In this document: piece after piece, positions 44,895 through 56,337 of the stretch | Layout of the letters: each line of letters starts with the position of its first letter | How positions within the stretch are numbered: the first letter of the stretch is position 1 | DNA from: Ancylobacter sp. IITR112 | GTDB lineage: Bacteria; Pseudomonadota; Alphaproteobacteria; Rhizobiales; Xanthobacteraceae | Direction: 5' to 3' | Assembly (NCBI RefSeq): GCF_041415945.1 | Contig: NZ_JBGCUS010000001.1 | Location: 2,976,001-3,040,000, forward strand | Length of the DNA stretch: 64,000 nucleotides | Translations under genes and position numbers: made by a program | The notes under the pieces: generated by a model | What the model was told of the DNA's origin: nothing | Database searches by the model: none | What the model saw: only the letters and a program-made list of their open reading frames with translations

Positions 44895-45053
44895 GAAGCC
44901 TCCAGAGGCCGCATCCGGGCAGAGCGGGCCGGACCCAACAGGGCGCCGAACAGTTCCCGCCGTCCCCGACTTGTCGATTCCGGCCGTACCGGGCTTGGCG
45001 TTCGGCCATGCCGGTTCCATGATCCTGCCAGGATGCCAACGGGAACAACAAAG

Positions 45054-46013
45054 ATGCGCATGCTCAATTTCATGGCCGCCGCCGCCCTCGGAATGGCGCT
45101 CGGCCTCGCTCCCCAGCCCCGCGACGCCGCCCAGGCTGCCGAGCCGGCGGCGTGCAAGACGGTTCGCTTCGCCGATGTCGGCTGGACCGACATCACCGCC
45201 ACCACCGCGCTCGCCTCCTCCATCCTGGAAGCGCTCGGCTACACCCCGAAGACGCAGGTTCTCTCGGTGCCGGTGACGTATAAATCCATGCAGACCAAGG
45301 ATATCGACGTCTTCCTCGGCAATTGGATGCCGACGATGGAAGCCGATCTGAAGCCCTATCGCGACGACAAGACGGTGGAGGTGATCGGCGTCAATCTGGA
45401 AGGTGCCAAGTACACGTTGGCGGTGCCGACCTATCTCTATGACGAAGGACTGAAGTCCTTCGCCGATATCGCCAAGTTCAAGGACAAGCTGGGCGGAAAG
45501 ATCTACGGCATCGAGCCGGGAAACGACGGCAATCGCCTGATCCTCGACATGATCAAGGACGACAAATACGGCCTGAAGGGCTTCGATCTCGTCGAATCCA
45601 GCGAGCAGGGCATGCTCGCGCAGGTGGAGCGCGCGGCGCGCCGCAAGGAAGCTATCGTTTTCCTCGGCTGGGAACCGCACCCCATGAACGCCAAGTACAA
45701 GATGAGCTATCTCTCGGGCGGCGACGATGTTTTCGGCCCGAATTATGGCGGCGCCACCATCTATACAAACACCCGCGCCGGCTATACCAGCGAGTGCCCG
45801 AATGTCGGCACCTTCATCAAGAACCTGAAATTCTCGCTCGACACCGAGAATGTCGTCATGGGCTATATCCTGCTCGACGGCATGGAGCCCGCCAAGGCCG
45901 CCGACAAGTGGCTGAAGGCCAATCCCACCGTGTGGGAGCCCTGGCTCGCCGGCGTCACCACCATCGACGGCAAGCCTGCCGTTCCCGCGGTGAAGGCGGC
46001 GCTGAAGCTCTGA
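45054..46013 (+). CDS. choX: Choline ABC transporter, periplasmic binding protein
   Basis: A 319-residue protein with a signal peptide (MLNFMAAAALGMALGLAPQP region, cleavage near AQA-AEPAA) and an OpuAC-type type II fold. Trp-containing segments FADVGWTDIT and FLGNWMPTME supply the aromatic cage for the quaternary ammonium group, as in Sinorhizobium ChoX. It delivers choline to ChoWV. ATG 45054 has GGGA nine bases upstream; the open frame extends farther up but would bury the signal peptide. Two hairpins follow before choW. Confidence 0.93.
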   Translation: MRMLNFMAAAALGMALGLAPQPRDAAQAAEPAACKTVRFADVGWTDITATTALASSILEALGYTPKTQVLSVPVTYKSMQTKDIDVFLGNWMPTMEADLKPYRDDKTVEVIGVNLEGAKYTLAVPTYLYDEGLKSFADIAKFKDKLGGKIYGIEPGNDGNRLILDMIKDDKYGLKGFDLVESSEQGMLAQVERAARRKEAIVFLGWEPHPMNAKYKMSYLSGGDDVFGPNYGGATIYTNTRAGYTSECPNVGTFIKNLKFSLDTENVVMGYILLDGMEPAKAADKWLKANPTVWEPWLAGVTTIDGKPAVPAVKAALKL

Positions 46014-46058
46014 CGCCCCCCTTCATCCCTGCGGCGTGCAGTGTGAACAATGTCAGGA

Positions 46059-46164
46059 CGTTATCCCCGGGCGTGGCCCGGGGATCCACGGCCTCACCCT
46101 GAAAGACGATCGCCCGGGGTTCGATGACGTGAAGGACGTGGATGGCCGGGCCAAGCCCGGCCAT
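46059..46164. repeat. Two-hairpin intergenic element (family C) between choX and choW
   Basis: Two perfect 10-bp stems with 3-base loops: ATCCCCGGGC/GCCCGGGGAT (46063-46085) and ATGGCCGGGC/GCCCGGCCAT (46142-46164). Located inside the transporter operon, they may protect the choX mRNA or reduce read-through so that binding protein exceeds membrane parts. Confidence 0.85.
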
Positions 46165-46242
46165 GACAAAGAATAATGCCGCCGACGGCTCGCCTCGGCC
46201 CGGCACGGGTCGATTTTCTCATCGCCGTGAGGGACGCACACC

Positions 46243-47094
46243 ATGTATGACTGGCTGACCGAGCACAAGATTCCGCTGGGAATCTGGCTCCGCGACTTTG
46301 TCGACCTGCTAACCACGCATGGTCAGGGGTTTTTCGACTTCGTCTCGCTGGTGCTGGGCGCGCTGATCGGCGGCTTTACCGCGGCGCTGCTCTGGGTGCC
46401 GCCGCTTCTGCTGATCGCGCTGTTCGGGCTGGCGGCCTGGCTGGTGCACCGCTCGGTCGGGCTGGTGGTGTTCATCGTCGGCGCGCTGCTGCTGGTCACC
46501 AATCTCGGCTACTGGTCGGCAACGATGGAGACGCTCTCGCTGGTCATCTGCGCCACACTGGTCTGCGTCGTCGTCGGTGTCCCCATCGGTATCGCCGCCG
46601 CGCACCGGCCCTGGCTCTACACCGCGATCCGCCCGGTGCTGGACCTGATGCAGACCATCCCGACCTTCGTCTATCTCATTCCGACGCTTGTGCTTTTCGG
46701 GCTTGGTGCGGTGCCCGGGCTGATCTCCACCGTCATCTTCTCCATCCCCGCCCCCATCCGCCTCACCCATCTCGGCATCTCCTCTGTGCCGCCCGCACTC
46801 TATGAAGCCGGCAAGGCGTTCGGCGCCACCAAGACCCAGCTATTGTTCAAGGTGGAACTGCCCTACGCGCTGCCCACCATCATGGCCGGCGTCACCCAAT
46901 GCATCATGCTGAGCCTGTCCATGGTGGTGATCGCCGCCCTCGTCGGCGCCGACGGTCTCGGCAAGCCGGTGGTGCGGGCGCTCAATTCCGTCAACATCGC
47001 CATGGGCTTCGAGGCCGGTCTCGCCATCGTCGTCCTCGCCATCGTGCTGGATCGTGTGTGCAAGCGGCCCGAGCGCCGCGCGCGAAAGGGCTGA
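46243..47094 (+). CDS. choW: Choline ABC transporter, permease
   Basis: A 283-residue inner-membrane protein with about six helices and the binding-protein-dependent permease EAA loop (ALYEAGKAFGATKTQLLFKV-type, about residue 185-205). Belongs to the OpuAB/ProW group. It lies three bases before choV and is separated from choX by the two-hairpin element. Confidence 0.94.
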   Translation: MYDWLTEHKIPLGIWLRDFVDLLTTHGQGFFDFVSLVLGALIGGFTAALLWVPPLLLIALFGLAAWLVHRSVGLVVFIVGALLLVTNLGYWSATMETLSLVICATLVCVVVGVPIGIAAAHRPWLYTAIRPVLDLMQTIPTFVYLIPTLVLFGLGAVPGLISTVIFSIPAPIRLTHLGISSVPPALYEAGKAFGATKTQLLFKVELPYALPTIMAGVTQCIMLSLSMVVIAALVGADGLGKPVVRALNSVNIAMGFEAGLAIVVLAIVLDRVCKRPERRARKG

Positions 47095-47097
47095 ACC

Positions 47098-48294
47098 ATG
47101 GCCGCCGTCGAATTCCGCAATATCGACATCGTCTTCGGCGCCGACCAGAAGGGCGCGCTGAGGCTGATCGACGAGGGGCGCTCGCGCGACGAAATCCTCG
47201 CCGCCACCGGCGCCGTACTCGGCGCGGCGGGGGTGAGTCTGGCCGTCGAGCGCGGCGAGATCTGCGTGCTGATGGGACTGTCCGGCTCCGGCAAGTCCAC
47301 CATCCTGCGCGCCATAAACCGGCTGAACGAGGTGGCGCGCGGCGAGGTGCTCGTCGAGCACAAGGGCGCCGCCATTGATGTCGCCCATTGCGACGAGGCC
47401 ACGCTGCGCGACATCCGTATGCACACCGTCTCCATGGTGTTCCAGCAGTTCGGCCTGCTGCCCTGGCGCACGGTGCGCGACAATGTCGGCTTCGGGCTGG
47501 AACTGCGCGGCGACATGAGCGCGGCTGAGCGCAACCGCATCGTCGACGAGAAGCTCGCCATGGTCGGCCTCACCAACTGGGCCGGAAAATACACCAACGA
47601 ACTCTCCGGCGGCATGCAGCAGCGCGTCGGCCTCGCCCGCGCCTTCGCCACCGATGCTGACATCCTCTTGATGGACGAACCCTTTTCCGCGCTCGACCCG
47701 CTGATCCGCGACAAATTGCAGGACGAGTTGCTGGATCTGCAGCGGCGCATCCACAAGACCATCGTCTTCGTCAGCCATGATCTCGACGAGGCGCTCAAGC
47801 TCGGCAACAAGATCGCCATCATGGAAGGCGGGCGCATCGTGCAGGCGGGCACGGCGGAGGATATTCTGCTGCGTCCGGCCAATGCCTATGTCGCCGAATT
47901 CGTCAAGCACATGAACCCGCTCAACGTGCTGCGCGGCACGGCGGTGATGCGCCCGGCGGCGAGCCTCGCCCGCGAGGGCGATGCCGTGGTGCTCGACCGC
48001 GATGGGCATGTGAAGGTGAAGGTCGATGCCGAGGGGCGGCCGGTGGCGCTCGATCTCGATGGCCGCACCGGCGTGCTCGCCACCGCCGATGGCGAGGCGG
48101 GGCTAATCGACGACAAGCTGGCGCACGACGCCGATTGCATCGTCGCTCCGGTCGATCTCAAACTGAAAGCGGCGATCGAACTGAAGCGCCACACCGACCT
48201 GCCGATCCTTCTGGTCGACAATCTCGGCCGCCTCGCCGGTTTGTGTGACGACGACGAGATCTATCGCGGCCTGTTGCGGCGGCTGGACGGCTGA
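47098..48294 (+). CDS. choV: Choline ABC transporter, ATP-binding protein
   Basis: A 398-residue OpuAA/ProV-type ATPase with Walker A GLSGSGKS (about residue 61), signature LSGGMQQR, Walker B ILLMDEPFS and switch His in IVFVSHDLDEA. The C-terminal 120 residues resemble the regulatory CBS-like tail of ProV, ending in a short acidic stretch. It energises ChoXW-mediated choline uptake. Convergent with glmM. Confidence 0.95.
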   Translation: MAAVEFRNIDIVFGADQKGALRLIDEGRSRDEILAATGAVLGAAGVSLAVERGEICVLMGLSGSGKSTILRAINRLNEVARGEVLVEHKGAAIDVAHCDEATLRDIRMHTVSMVFQQFGLLPWRTVRDNVGFGLELRGDMSAAERNRIVDEKLAMVGLTNWAGKYTNELSGGMQQRVGLARAFATDADILLMDEPFSALDPLIRDKLQDELLDLQRRIHKTIVFVSHDLDEALKLGNKIAIMEGGRIVQAGTAEDILLRPANAYVAEFVKHMNPLNVLRGTAVMRPAASLAREGDAVVLDRDGHVKVKVDAEGRPVALDLDGRTGVLATADGEAGLIDDKLAHDADCIVAPVDLKLKAAIELKRHTDLPILLVDNLGRLAGLCDDDEIYRGLLRRLDG

Positions 48295-48392
48295 GGCAGG
48301 CGGCGCCCAAACAGCCGCCCCCCTTCCTGCAAGGGCCTGGCCCGAACATCCACGACTTGCCCCATCCCGTGCGAAGTCGCGGGAAGACGGTG

Positions 48393-49736
48393 CTACGCCG
48401 CCGCCAGGCCGACCGCTTCCACCACATCGCTGACCACCGCCTCGACGAGGTCGCGATCATCGCCCTCGCCCATCACCCGGATCACCGGCTCGGTGCCGGA
48501 GGGGCGGATGAGCAGCCGGCCATGGCTGTTCAGCTTGAGTTCGGCAGCGGCGATGGCCTTGAGAACGCCGTCATTTTCCAGCGGCCGCCCGCTCTTGTAG
48601 CGCACATTGCGCAGGATCTGCGGCAGCGGATCAAAACGGTGGCACACTTCCGACACTGCGCGCCCTCGCCGCTGCACCATGGCAAGCACCTGAAGTGCCG
48701 CCACCAGCCCGTCGCCGGTGGTGGAATAGTCGGACAGGATGATGTGGCCGGACTGCTCGCCGCCGACATTGAAGCCGTGGTTGCGCATGTGCTCCAGCAC
48801 ATGGCGGTCGCCGACCGGCGTGCGGGCGAGCGTCAGGCCGAGGGAGGCGAGATGGCGCTCCAGCCCGAGATTGGACATCACAGTGGCGACGATGCCCTCG
48901 CGGGCCAGCCGCCCGTCTTCCTGGAAGCTCTCCGCCACCACGGCCATGAGTTGGTCGCCATCCACCAGACGGCCCTTTTCGTCGACGATCAGCACGCGGT
49001 CGGCGTCACCGTCGAGGGCAATGCCGATATCGGCGCGCACTTCGCGCACCTTCGCGGCCAGCGCTTCCGGTGCGGTGGAGCCGACATCGCGGTTGATGTT
49101 GAAGCCATCCGGCTCATCGCCAATGGTGATGACCTCGCACCCCAGTTCCCACAACGCTTCGGGGGCGACGCGGTAGGCGGCGCCATTGGCGCAGTCGACG
49201 ACGACGCGCAGCCCGTCAAAGGACTGGTTGCGCGGCAATGTCCGCTTGGCGAACTCGATATAGCGCGCATGCACGCTCTCGATGCGCTTGGCCCGGCCCA
49301 TATTGGCCGGCTGCGCCAGCATGCTTCCCATATCACCGCCGATCAGCGCCTCGATCCGGGCTTCCAGCTCATCTGAGAGCTTGAAGCCATCGGGGCCGAA
49401 CAGCTTGATGCCGTTGTCGTCAAAAGGGTTGTGCGAGGCGGAGATCATCACGCCGAGATCGGCGCGCATGGAATGGGTGAGCATGGCCACAGCCGGGGTC
49501 GGCATCGGGCCAAGCAAAAGCACGTCCATCCCCACGGCGGTGAAGCCAGCGACCAGGGCATTCTCGATCATGTAGCCGGACAGGCGGGTATCCTTGCCGA
49601 TGACGACGCGGTGGCGGTGGTCCCCGCGCTGGAACACCAGGCCGGCCGCCATGCCGACCTTGAGCGCGAGTTCGGGGGTGATGATGCCATTGGCCCGTCC
49701 ACGGATGCCGTCAGTGCCAAACAATGCGCGTGCCAT
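48393..49736 (-). CDS. glmM: Phosphoglucosamine mutase
   Basis: Interconverts glucosamine 6- and 1-phosphate for UDP-GlcNAc, hence peptidoglycan and LPS. The 447-residue chain starts [15 protein letters not shown]. The phospho-serine loop is [17 protein letters not shown] (about residue 100), the metal loop is DGDADR, and the sugar loop is GGEQSGH. ATG 49736 gives the standard N-terminus. Between it and ftsH lie a family D repeat and the ftsH terminator. Confidence 0.97.
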   Translation of the reverse strand: MARALFGTDGIRGRANGIITPELALKVGMAAGLVFQRGDHRHRVVIGKDTRLSGYMIENALVAGFTAVGMDVLLLGPMPTPAVAMLTHSMRADLGVMISASHNPFDDNGIKLFGPDGFKLSDELEARIEALIGGDMGSMLAQPANMGRAKRIESVHARYIEFAKRTLPRNQSFDGLRVVVDCANGAAYRVAPEALWELGCEVITIGDEPDGFNINRDVGSTAPEALAAKVREVRADIGIALDGDADRVLIVDEKGRLVDGDQLMAVVAESFQEDGRLAREGIVATVMSNLGLERHLASLGLTLARTPVGDRHVLEHMRNHGFNVGGEQSGHIILSDYSTTGDGLVAALQVLAMVQRRGRAVSEVCHRFDPLPQILRNVRYKSGRPLENDGVLKAIAAAELKLNSHGRLLIRPSGTEPVIRVMGEGDDRDLVEAVVSDVVEAVGLAAA

Positions 49737-49929
49737 GCCATGCCTCATGCGAATCACTGCCGTCCCGACAGCGCCGGAGCGCGTCGGCATTCACTCTTCT
49801 CTATCACCGAGCCTAAAGCCAAGGTTTTCACAAAGTGTAAGCATTCATTGCGCCGGCGCGACGGTCCAAAACTACCGCAATGACACCTGATCCAGGCGAC
49901 ACGATCTGATCTCGCAAGATACTTTAGCC

Positions 49930-50043
49930 GGAGCGTCTCCCGCTTAGAACGCTTTCGAGGGAACAGGATACCGATTCCCGTGAAGAAAACGCGACAAAAC
50001 AAAGAATTACACCATTTCACTGTTTCTGTGAAACGGTGAAATG
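49930..50043. repeat. Dispersed repeat, family D, copy 2 (inverted)
   Basis: Holds GAACGCTTTCGAGGGAAC, CCCGTGAAGAAAACGCGACA and TTTCACTGTTTCTGTGAAAC, the reverse orientation of the copy at 40688. It occupies most of the 394-base glmM-ftsH gap; no gene is seen there. Confidence 0.8.
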
Positions 50044-50064
50044 GTCGAGAAGAGCCACACAAAG

Positions 50065-50103
50065 AAAAAGGGAAGACTTAGGGGCTTCCCAAGTCTTCCC
50101 TTT
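50065..50103 (-). terminator. Intrinsic terminator of ftsH
   Basis: A 13-bp perfect stem (AAAGGGAAGACTT 50067-50079, AAGTCTTCCCTTT 50091-50103) with an 11-base loop. On the minus strand it is followed by a T run. It lies 27 bases after the ftsH stop. Confidence 0.88.
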
Positions 50104-50130
50104 CGGCTCCCAGAGCAGCACCGATCAGCG

Positions 50131-52053
<1,923 letters not shown>

Positions 52054-52201
52054 CATGTCCCTTTCGGCGCCGGATCTCACCGACGCGCAGGTACCGCCGG
52101 CGCTGGCGGCCCTCCCTTTTCGCTCCGTAATTTAGGTGGCGCGGGGGGGATTGCCAAGATGTTGTGGCTGAGGCGACTGCGACCTTCCGCGCAAATCGGC
52201 G

Positions 52202-53254
52202 TCAATGGGCGGAACCGGCGGCGCGGCGGGCGGGCGCCCGCGTCACCGTGACCCTCTGCCGGTTGACCCGCACCAGCGCTCCCGCGAGGGTGCGGGCGCC
52301 GTGGCCCGCCGGGGGAAGAGCGGCAATCCAGCCCATCAGCGCTTCCAGCTTGCCGAGTTCCACCGGGCCGGTAGCGAAGGCTGCCAGTGCCCGGTCCATG
52401 AGACGCAGGGCGATCTCCTCGGGCAGCGCGGCAAGCCCTGGCCGGGGAAAGGAAACGGCGCCTGTCCCAGCCTCCACCGGGCCGAGCCTGGCGGCGGCCG
52501 CGTCCGTCGCCGCTTCAAGTGCGGCCTCCGCCCGTGCCAGGCGCTGGGCGAGGCGCCCGAAGGTTGCCGCATCGCCCCCCTCCGCCGCCAGCACCGGAAG
52601 CAGCGCCCGCAGCCGGGCGCGGGCGAAGCGTGGATTGCTGTTCGACGGGTCTTCGCAGAAATCAATGTTCGCGGCTCGGCAAAGCGCGACCAACTCCGCC
52701 TTCGGCCAGCCAAGCAGCGGGCGCAGCAGCGTGAGCGACCCCAGCGGGCGGGCGGCGGGAATGCCGGCAAGTCCGCCAAGGCCGGAACCGCGCAGCAGGC
52801 GGAACAGCACCGTCTCGGCCTGGTCGTCCAACGTATGGCCGGTGGCCAGAGCATCGGCGCCAATCACCCGCGCATGCGCCGCCAGCGCCTCATAGCGCGC
52901 ATGACGTGCCGCTTCCTGCAGCCCTGTGCCGGGCAGCGGCACGGGCAGGTCGAGAATGGCGTGGGGGAGGCCGAGGCGCTCTGCCAGCGCCCCCACCGCC
53001 TGCGCCTCGTCCCGCGCTTCGGCCCGCAGCCCATGGTCGACCGTGGCGACATGCAGCCGGGTGGCGGGGTGGAACGCAGTCTGCCAGCGCTGGGCCAGCA
53101 GCATCAGTGCGGTCGAATCCGGCCCGCCGGAAACGGCCAGCAGCACGCGGGCATGAGCATTGAAAGCGGCGAACAGCCCGGCCAGTGCGTCCCCGCTCGG
53201 GCAGGGCGTGCCCGGCCCGGACGCGGCGTCAGCAGCCGGCGCGCTTCTGCTCAC
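52202..53254 (-). CDS. tilS: tRNA(Ile)-lysidine synthase
   Basis: Converts C34 of the CAU anticodon of tRNA-Ile to lysidine using ATP. The 350-residue protein has the PP-loop VLLAVSGGPDSTALMLL (about residue 37-53), then HTLDDQAETVLFRLLRGSGL. The start is GTG at 53254, inside the cpoB coding end (26-base overlap). The order tol-pal-cpoB-tilS-ftsH-glmM is common in Alphaproteobacteria. Confidence 0.95.
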   Translation of the reverse strand: MSRSAPAADAASGPGTPCPSGDALAGLFAAFNAHARVLLAVSGGPDSTALMLLAQRWQTAFHPATRLHVATVDHGLRAEARDEAQAVGALAERLGLPHAILDLPVPLPGTGLQEAARHARYEALAAHARVIGADALATGHTLDDQAETVLFRLLRGSGLGGLAGIPAARPLGSLTLLRPLLGWPKAELVALCRAANIDFCEDPSNSNPRFARARLRALLPVLAAEGGDAATFGRLAQRLARAEAALEAATDAAAARLGPVEAGTGAVSFPRPGLAALPEEIALRLMDRALAAFATGPVELGKLEALMGWIAALPPAGHGARTLAGALVRVNRQRVTVTRAPARRAAGSAH

Positions 53255-54119
53255 GCTCCACCCCCTGCTTCACGGTGGCGGAGGCGCGCGGATACTTGTT
53301 GCCGACCGCGTTCAGCGTCGCGCAGGCGGCATCCTTCTCGCCGATTGCGGCGAGCGACTGGCCGAGCCGCAGCAGGGCGTCGGGCGCCTTCACCGCATTG
53401 GGATAGTCGGTCGAGACCTTGAGGAAATTCTGCGCCGCCTCCTTGTAGGATTTGCGCAGATACTGGCTTTCGCCCAGCCAGTAATAGGCGTCCGGCGTCG
53501 CGCGGTCAGTGGGATAGAGCCGGACGAACTGCTCGAAGGTCTGCCCCGCCCCGGCATAATCCTGCCGCTGCAGCGCGCCGAAGCCGGAATCGAACAGTTC
53601 GCGCGGCGTGGTGCCGGCCGGCGCGGCGCCACCACCTGCCGCCGAACCCGACAGCGTGCCGAGATCCATCGGCGCGCCGGAGGGGCCGGACGGCGCCGTG
53701 GTGCCGAGCGGACGCGGCGCGCCCGGCGCACCGGCCTGGGAGGAGGGATCGAACACATCCGCACGCCGGCCAGGGGCCGCCGAGGACGCGGCGCCCGGAG
53801 CGGCAGCGGCGCCCCCCTGCAGCATACGCACCTGCTGTTCGAGCTGCTGGTTCTGGTACTGCAACTGCTCGATCTGCCCGGTCATCTGGCGGAGCTGATT
53901 CTCCAGCCGGTCGATGCGGGTAACGAGGCTGTCGGCCTCCTCCACCGCCTCGGCGGGCTGGTTGCCGCCGCGCACCTGTCCCGGCGGCTTGAAGAGATTG
54001 CCGAAGAAATTGTTGTCCGCTTGCGCCCGCGCCGCCTCGTGGGGAAACGACGAGGCGGCGAGGGTGGCAACGAGGAGAAGAGCGGCGGGGCGGAGCGAGC
54101 GGACGGTCATCATGGCCAT
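53229..54119 (-). CDS. cpoB: Cell division coordinator CpoB (YbgF)
   Basis: A 296-residue periplasmic protein of the Tol-Pal system. It has a signal peptide (SLRPAALLLVATLAASSFPH), a coiled coil for trimerisation (RIDRLENQLRQMTGQIEQLQ and following), an Ala/Pro-rich linker, and C-terminal TPR repeats (FDSGFGALQRQDYAGAGQTF, YYWLGESQYLRKSYKEAAQN). It coordinates outer-membrane constriction with septal peptidoglycan synthesis. Several Met are candidate starts between 54110 and 54119, with no clear ribosome site. Confidence 0.92.
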   Translation of the reverse strand: MAMMTVRSLRPAALLLVATLAASSFPHEAARAQADNNFFGNLFKPPGQVRGGNQPAEAVEEADSLVTRIDRLENQLRQMTGQIEQLQYQNQQLEQQVRMLQGGAAAAPGAASSAAPGRRADVFDPSSQAGAPGAPRPLGTTAPSGPSGAPMDLGTLSGSAAGGGAAPAGTTPRELFDSGFGALQRQDYAGAGQTFEQFVRLYPTDRATPDAYYWLGESQYLRKSYKEAAQNFLKVSTDYPNAVKAPDALLRLGQSLAAIGEKDAACATLNAVGNKYPRASATVKQGVEREQKRAGC

Positions 54120-54237
54120 GCACTGGAATGGGTGAGCGGCAGCGGGAGGCGACGCGCTTTCCATTGGAGCATACGGGGCGGATCGCGTCCAAAGTTTGAC
54201 CCACGGTCACCGTTGGTCGGCCGCCCGCCCCTTGAAA

Positions 54238-54268
54238 TGCCAAACCCGGCCCGCTGGGCGAGCCGGGT
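54238..54268 (-). terminator. Weak terminator-like hairpin after pal
   Basis: ACCCGGC (54244-54250) and GCCGGGT (54262-54268) pair. On the minus strand TTTGGCATTTC follows, a poor T run. It may allow partial read-through to cpoB. Confidence 0.4.
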
Positions 54269-54293
54269 CAGGACACAGGTTCAGAAGCGGCGA

Positions 54294-54788
54294 TTAGCTG
54301 CCGGCGGCGTTCAGCACCGTCACAGCGCGGCGGTTCTGCGACCAGCAGGAGATGTCGTTGCACACCGCGACCGGGCGCTCCTTGCCATAGGAGATGGTGC
54401 GCATGCGGTTCGCCGCCACGCCGCGCTGCACGAGGTAGTCGCGCACGCTCTGGGCACGGCGGGCGCCGAGCGCGATGTTGTATTCGCGTGTACCGCGTTC
54501 GTCGGCATGGCCTTCGATGGTGAAAGTGTACTTGGCATAGTGGTTCAGCCACTGCGCCTGCTTGTCGAGGGTCGCCTGCGCCTGCGGGGTCAGGCTCGTC
54601 TGGTCACTCTCGAAGAACACGCGGTCGCCAACGGAGACGATGAACTCCTGCGGGCTGCCGGGAGGGGCCGAGCCGAGCGCCGCACCGGCGCCGTCCATCG
54701 GGTTCTTGGCACAGGCGGCCGCGAGCATCGCGAAACCGACGATGAAGGCGACGCGCGCGCCGCCCAGATGGCGCAACATACGGATCAT
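54294..54788 (-). CDS. pal: Peptidoglycan-associated lipoprotein
   Basis: A 164-residue outer-membrane lipoprotein. The lipobox MLAAAC gives cysteine at about residue 26. The OmpA-like C-terminal domain binds peptidoglycan (FTIEGHADERGTREYNIALG, RRAQSVRDYLVQRGV). ATG 54788 puts a proper signal sequence in front of the lipobox. Works with TolB and CpoB during division. Confidence 0.96.
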   Translation of the reverse strand: MIRMLRHLGGARVAFIVGFAMLAAACAKNPMDGAGAALGSAPPGSPQEFIVSVGDRVFFESDQTSLTPQAQATLDKQAQWLNHYAKYTFTIEGHADERGTREYNIALGARRAQSVRDYLVQRGVAANRMRTISYGKERPVAVCNDISCWSQNRRAVTVLNAAGS

Positions 54789-54943
54789 TCCGCTGACTCC
54801 TGACTTCCCGACTGACGTGCCCACTGGTTTCTGCCGTCCATCAATGTTCTGTCGTGCTTTACAGAACCTTGCTGAATTGCGTTCATTTCGCGGCCAAAGC
54901 TTAAACTGCCGCTTATGGTTAATCGTTCCCTGACAGAGCCCGC

Positions 54944-56314
54944 TCAGGAGCGCAAGGGCGACCATGCCGGATCGGACGCATAGCTGGGTGTCGGCACGCG
55001 CTGCTCATTATAGCCGGTGATGTCGACCGTATAGAGCTGCGGCCCGCCGCTGCCCCCGGCGTCGCGGAAGAACATGATAACCCGGCCATTCGGGGCGAAG
55101 GTCGGCCCTTCATTGTGATAGCCCTCGGTCAGGATGCGCTCGCCCGAACCGTCCGGCCGCATCAGGCCGATGGCGAAACGCCCCTGCGCCTGCTTGGTGA
55201 AGGCGATCACATCGCCGCGCGGCGACCAGACGGGGGTGGAATAGCGCCCGTCGCCGAACGAGATGCGGTGCTGATTCGAACCGTCCGGATTCATGATGTA
55301 GATTTGCGAGCCGCCGCCGCGGTCGCTCTCGAAGCAGATTTGCGAGCCGTCCGGCGAATAGCACGGGGCGGTGTCGATGGCGGCGGTGTCGGTCAGCCGC
55401 GTCGTCGCCTTGGAGCGCAGGTCCATCACGAAGATGTTGGAATCCGCTCCCTGCTGCAGGCTCAGGATCACCCGCTGCCCGTCCGGCGCGAAGCGCGGCG
55501 AAAAGCTCATATTGGGGAAGTTGCCGACGACTTCGCGCTGGCCGTTCTCGATGTTGAGCAGGTAGACGCGCGGCTCGCCGCGGCCATAGCTCATATAGGT
55601 GATTTCCTGGCTGGTCGGCGAGAAGCGGGGTGTCAGCACGAGGTCGTCGCCGCGCGTGAGATAGGTCACATTGGCGCCATCCTGGTCCATGATGGCCAGG
55701 CGCTTGATGCGCTTCTCCTTCGGCCCGCTTTCATCGACGAAGACGATGCGGGTGTCGAAATAGCCCTTCTCGCCGGTCAGGCGCTCATAGATCGCATCGG
55801 CGATGATATGGGCGACGCGGCGCCAGTTCTCCGGCTGGGTGAAATATTGCTGGCCGATCAGTTGCTGGCCGGCGAACACGTCCCACAGGCGGAACTCCGC
55901 CTTCACGCGCCCGTCGGGCTGGCGGGTGATGCGGCCGGTGACGAGCGCCTGCGCGTTGATGACCCGCCAGTCCTGGAAGCGCGGCGACGCATCCGGGTTG
56001 GTGATCTTCTCGACGAAGGCGGCCGGGTCGATCGGCGCAAACAGGCCGGAGCGGCGCAGATCGGCGGAGATGATCTGCGTCACCCCCTTGCCCGCCTCGA
56101 TGTCCTGCGGGCTGCCGCCGCCGACGAAATCGGTGATGGCGATGGGAAGCGGCTGCACCGTGCCGGAGGTGATGTCGAGGCGCACCGCCGCCTGCGCGAG
56201 GCCAGGCGCGAGCACCGCCCCGCCAAGCCCGGCGCCGCCGAGGGCCGCCATTCCGGCGAGAACCGAGCGGCGGCCGACAAGGCCGTTGGCTTCCAGGGAA
56301 AAACGCCGCGACAT
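54944..56314 (-). CDS. tolB: Tol-Pal system protein TolB
   Basis: A 456-residue periplasmic protein with a twin-arginine-type signal ([16 protein letters not shown]), an N-terminal alpha/beta domain and a six-bladed propeller (repeats such as [52 protein letters not shown]) that binds Pal. The start at 56314 is supported by GAGGTG six bases upstream; an ATG at 56338 overlapping the tolA stop has no ribosome site. Confidence 0.96.
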   Translation of the reverse strand: MSRRFSLEANGLVGRRSVLAGMAALGGAGLGGAVLAPGLAQAAVRLDITSGTVQPLPIAITDFVGGGSPQDIEAGKGVTQIISADLRRSGLFAPIDPAAFVEKITNPDASPRFQDWRVINAQALVTGRITRQPDGRVKAEFRLWDVFAGQQLIGQQYFTQPENWRRVAHIIADAIYERLTGEKGYFDTRIVFVDESGPKEKRIKRLAIMDQDGANVTYLTRGDDLVLTPRFSPTSQEITYMSYGRGEPRVYLLNIENGQREVVGNFPNMSFSPRFAPDGQRVILSLQQGADSNIFVMDLRSKATTRLTDTAAIDTAPCYSPDGSQICFESDRGGGSQIYIMNPDGSNQHRISFGDGRYSTPVWSPRGDVIAFTKQAQGRFAIGLMRPDGSGERILTEGYHNEGPTFAPNGRVIMFFRDAGGSGGPQLYTVDITGYNEQRVPTPSYASDPAWSPLRS

Positions 56315-56337
56315 TCTGGTCACCTCGAAAAAATGCA

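Noticed and set aside
54895..54935. CtrA box upstream of pal
   Set aside because: Two TTAA half-sites are 14 bases apart instead of 7.
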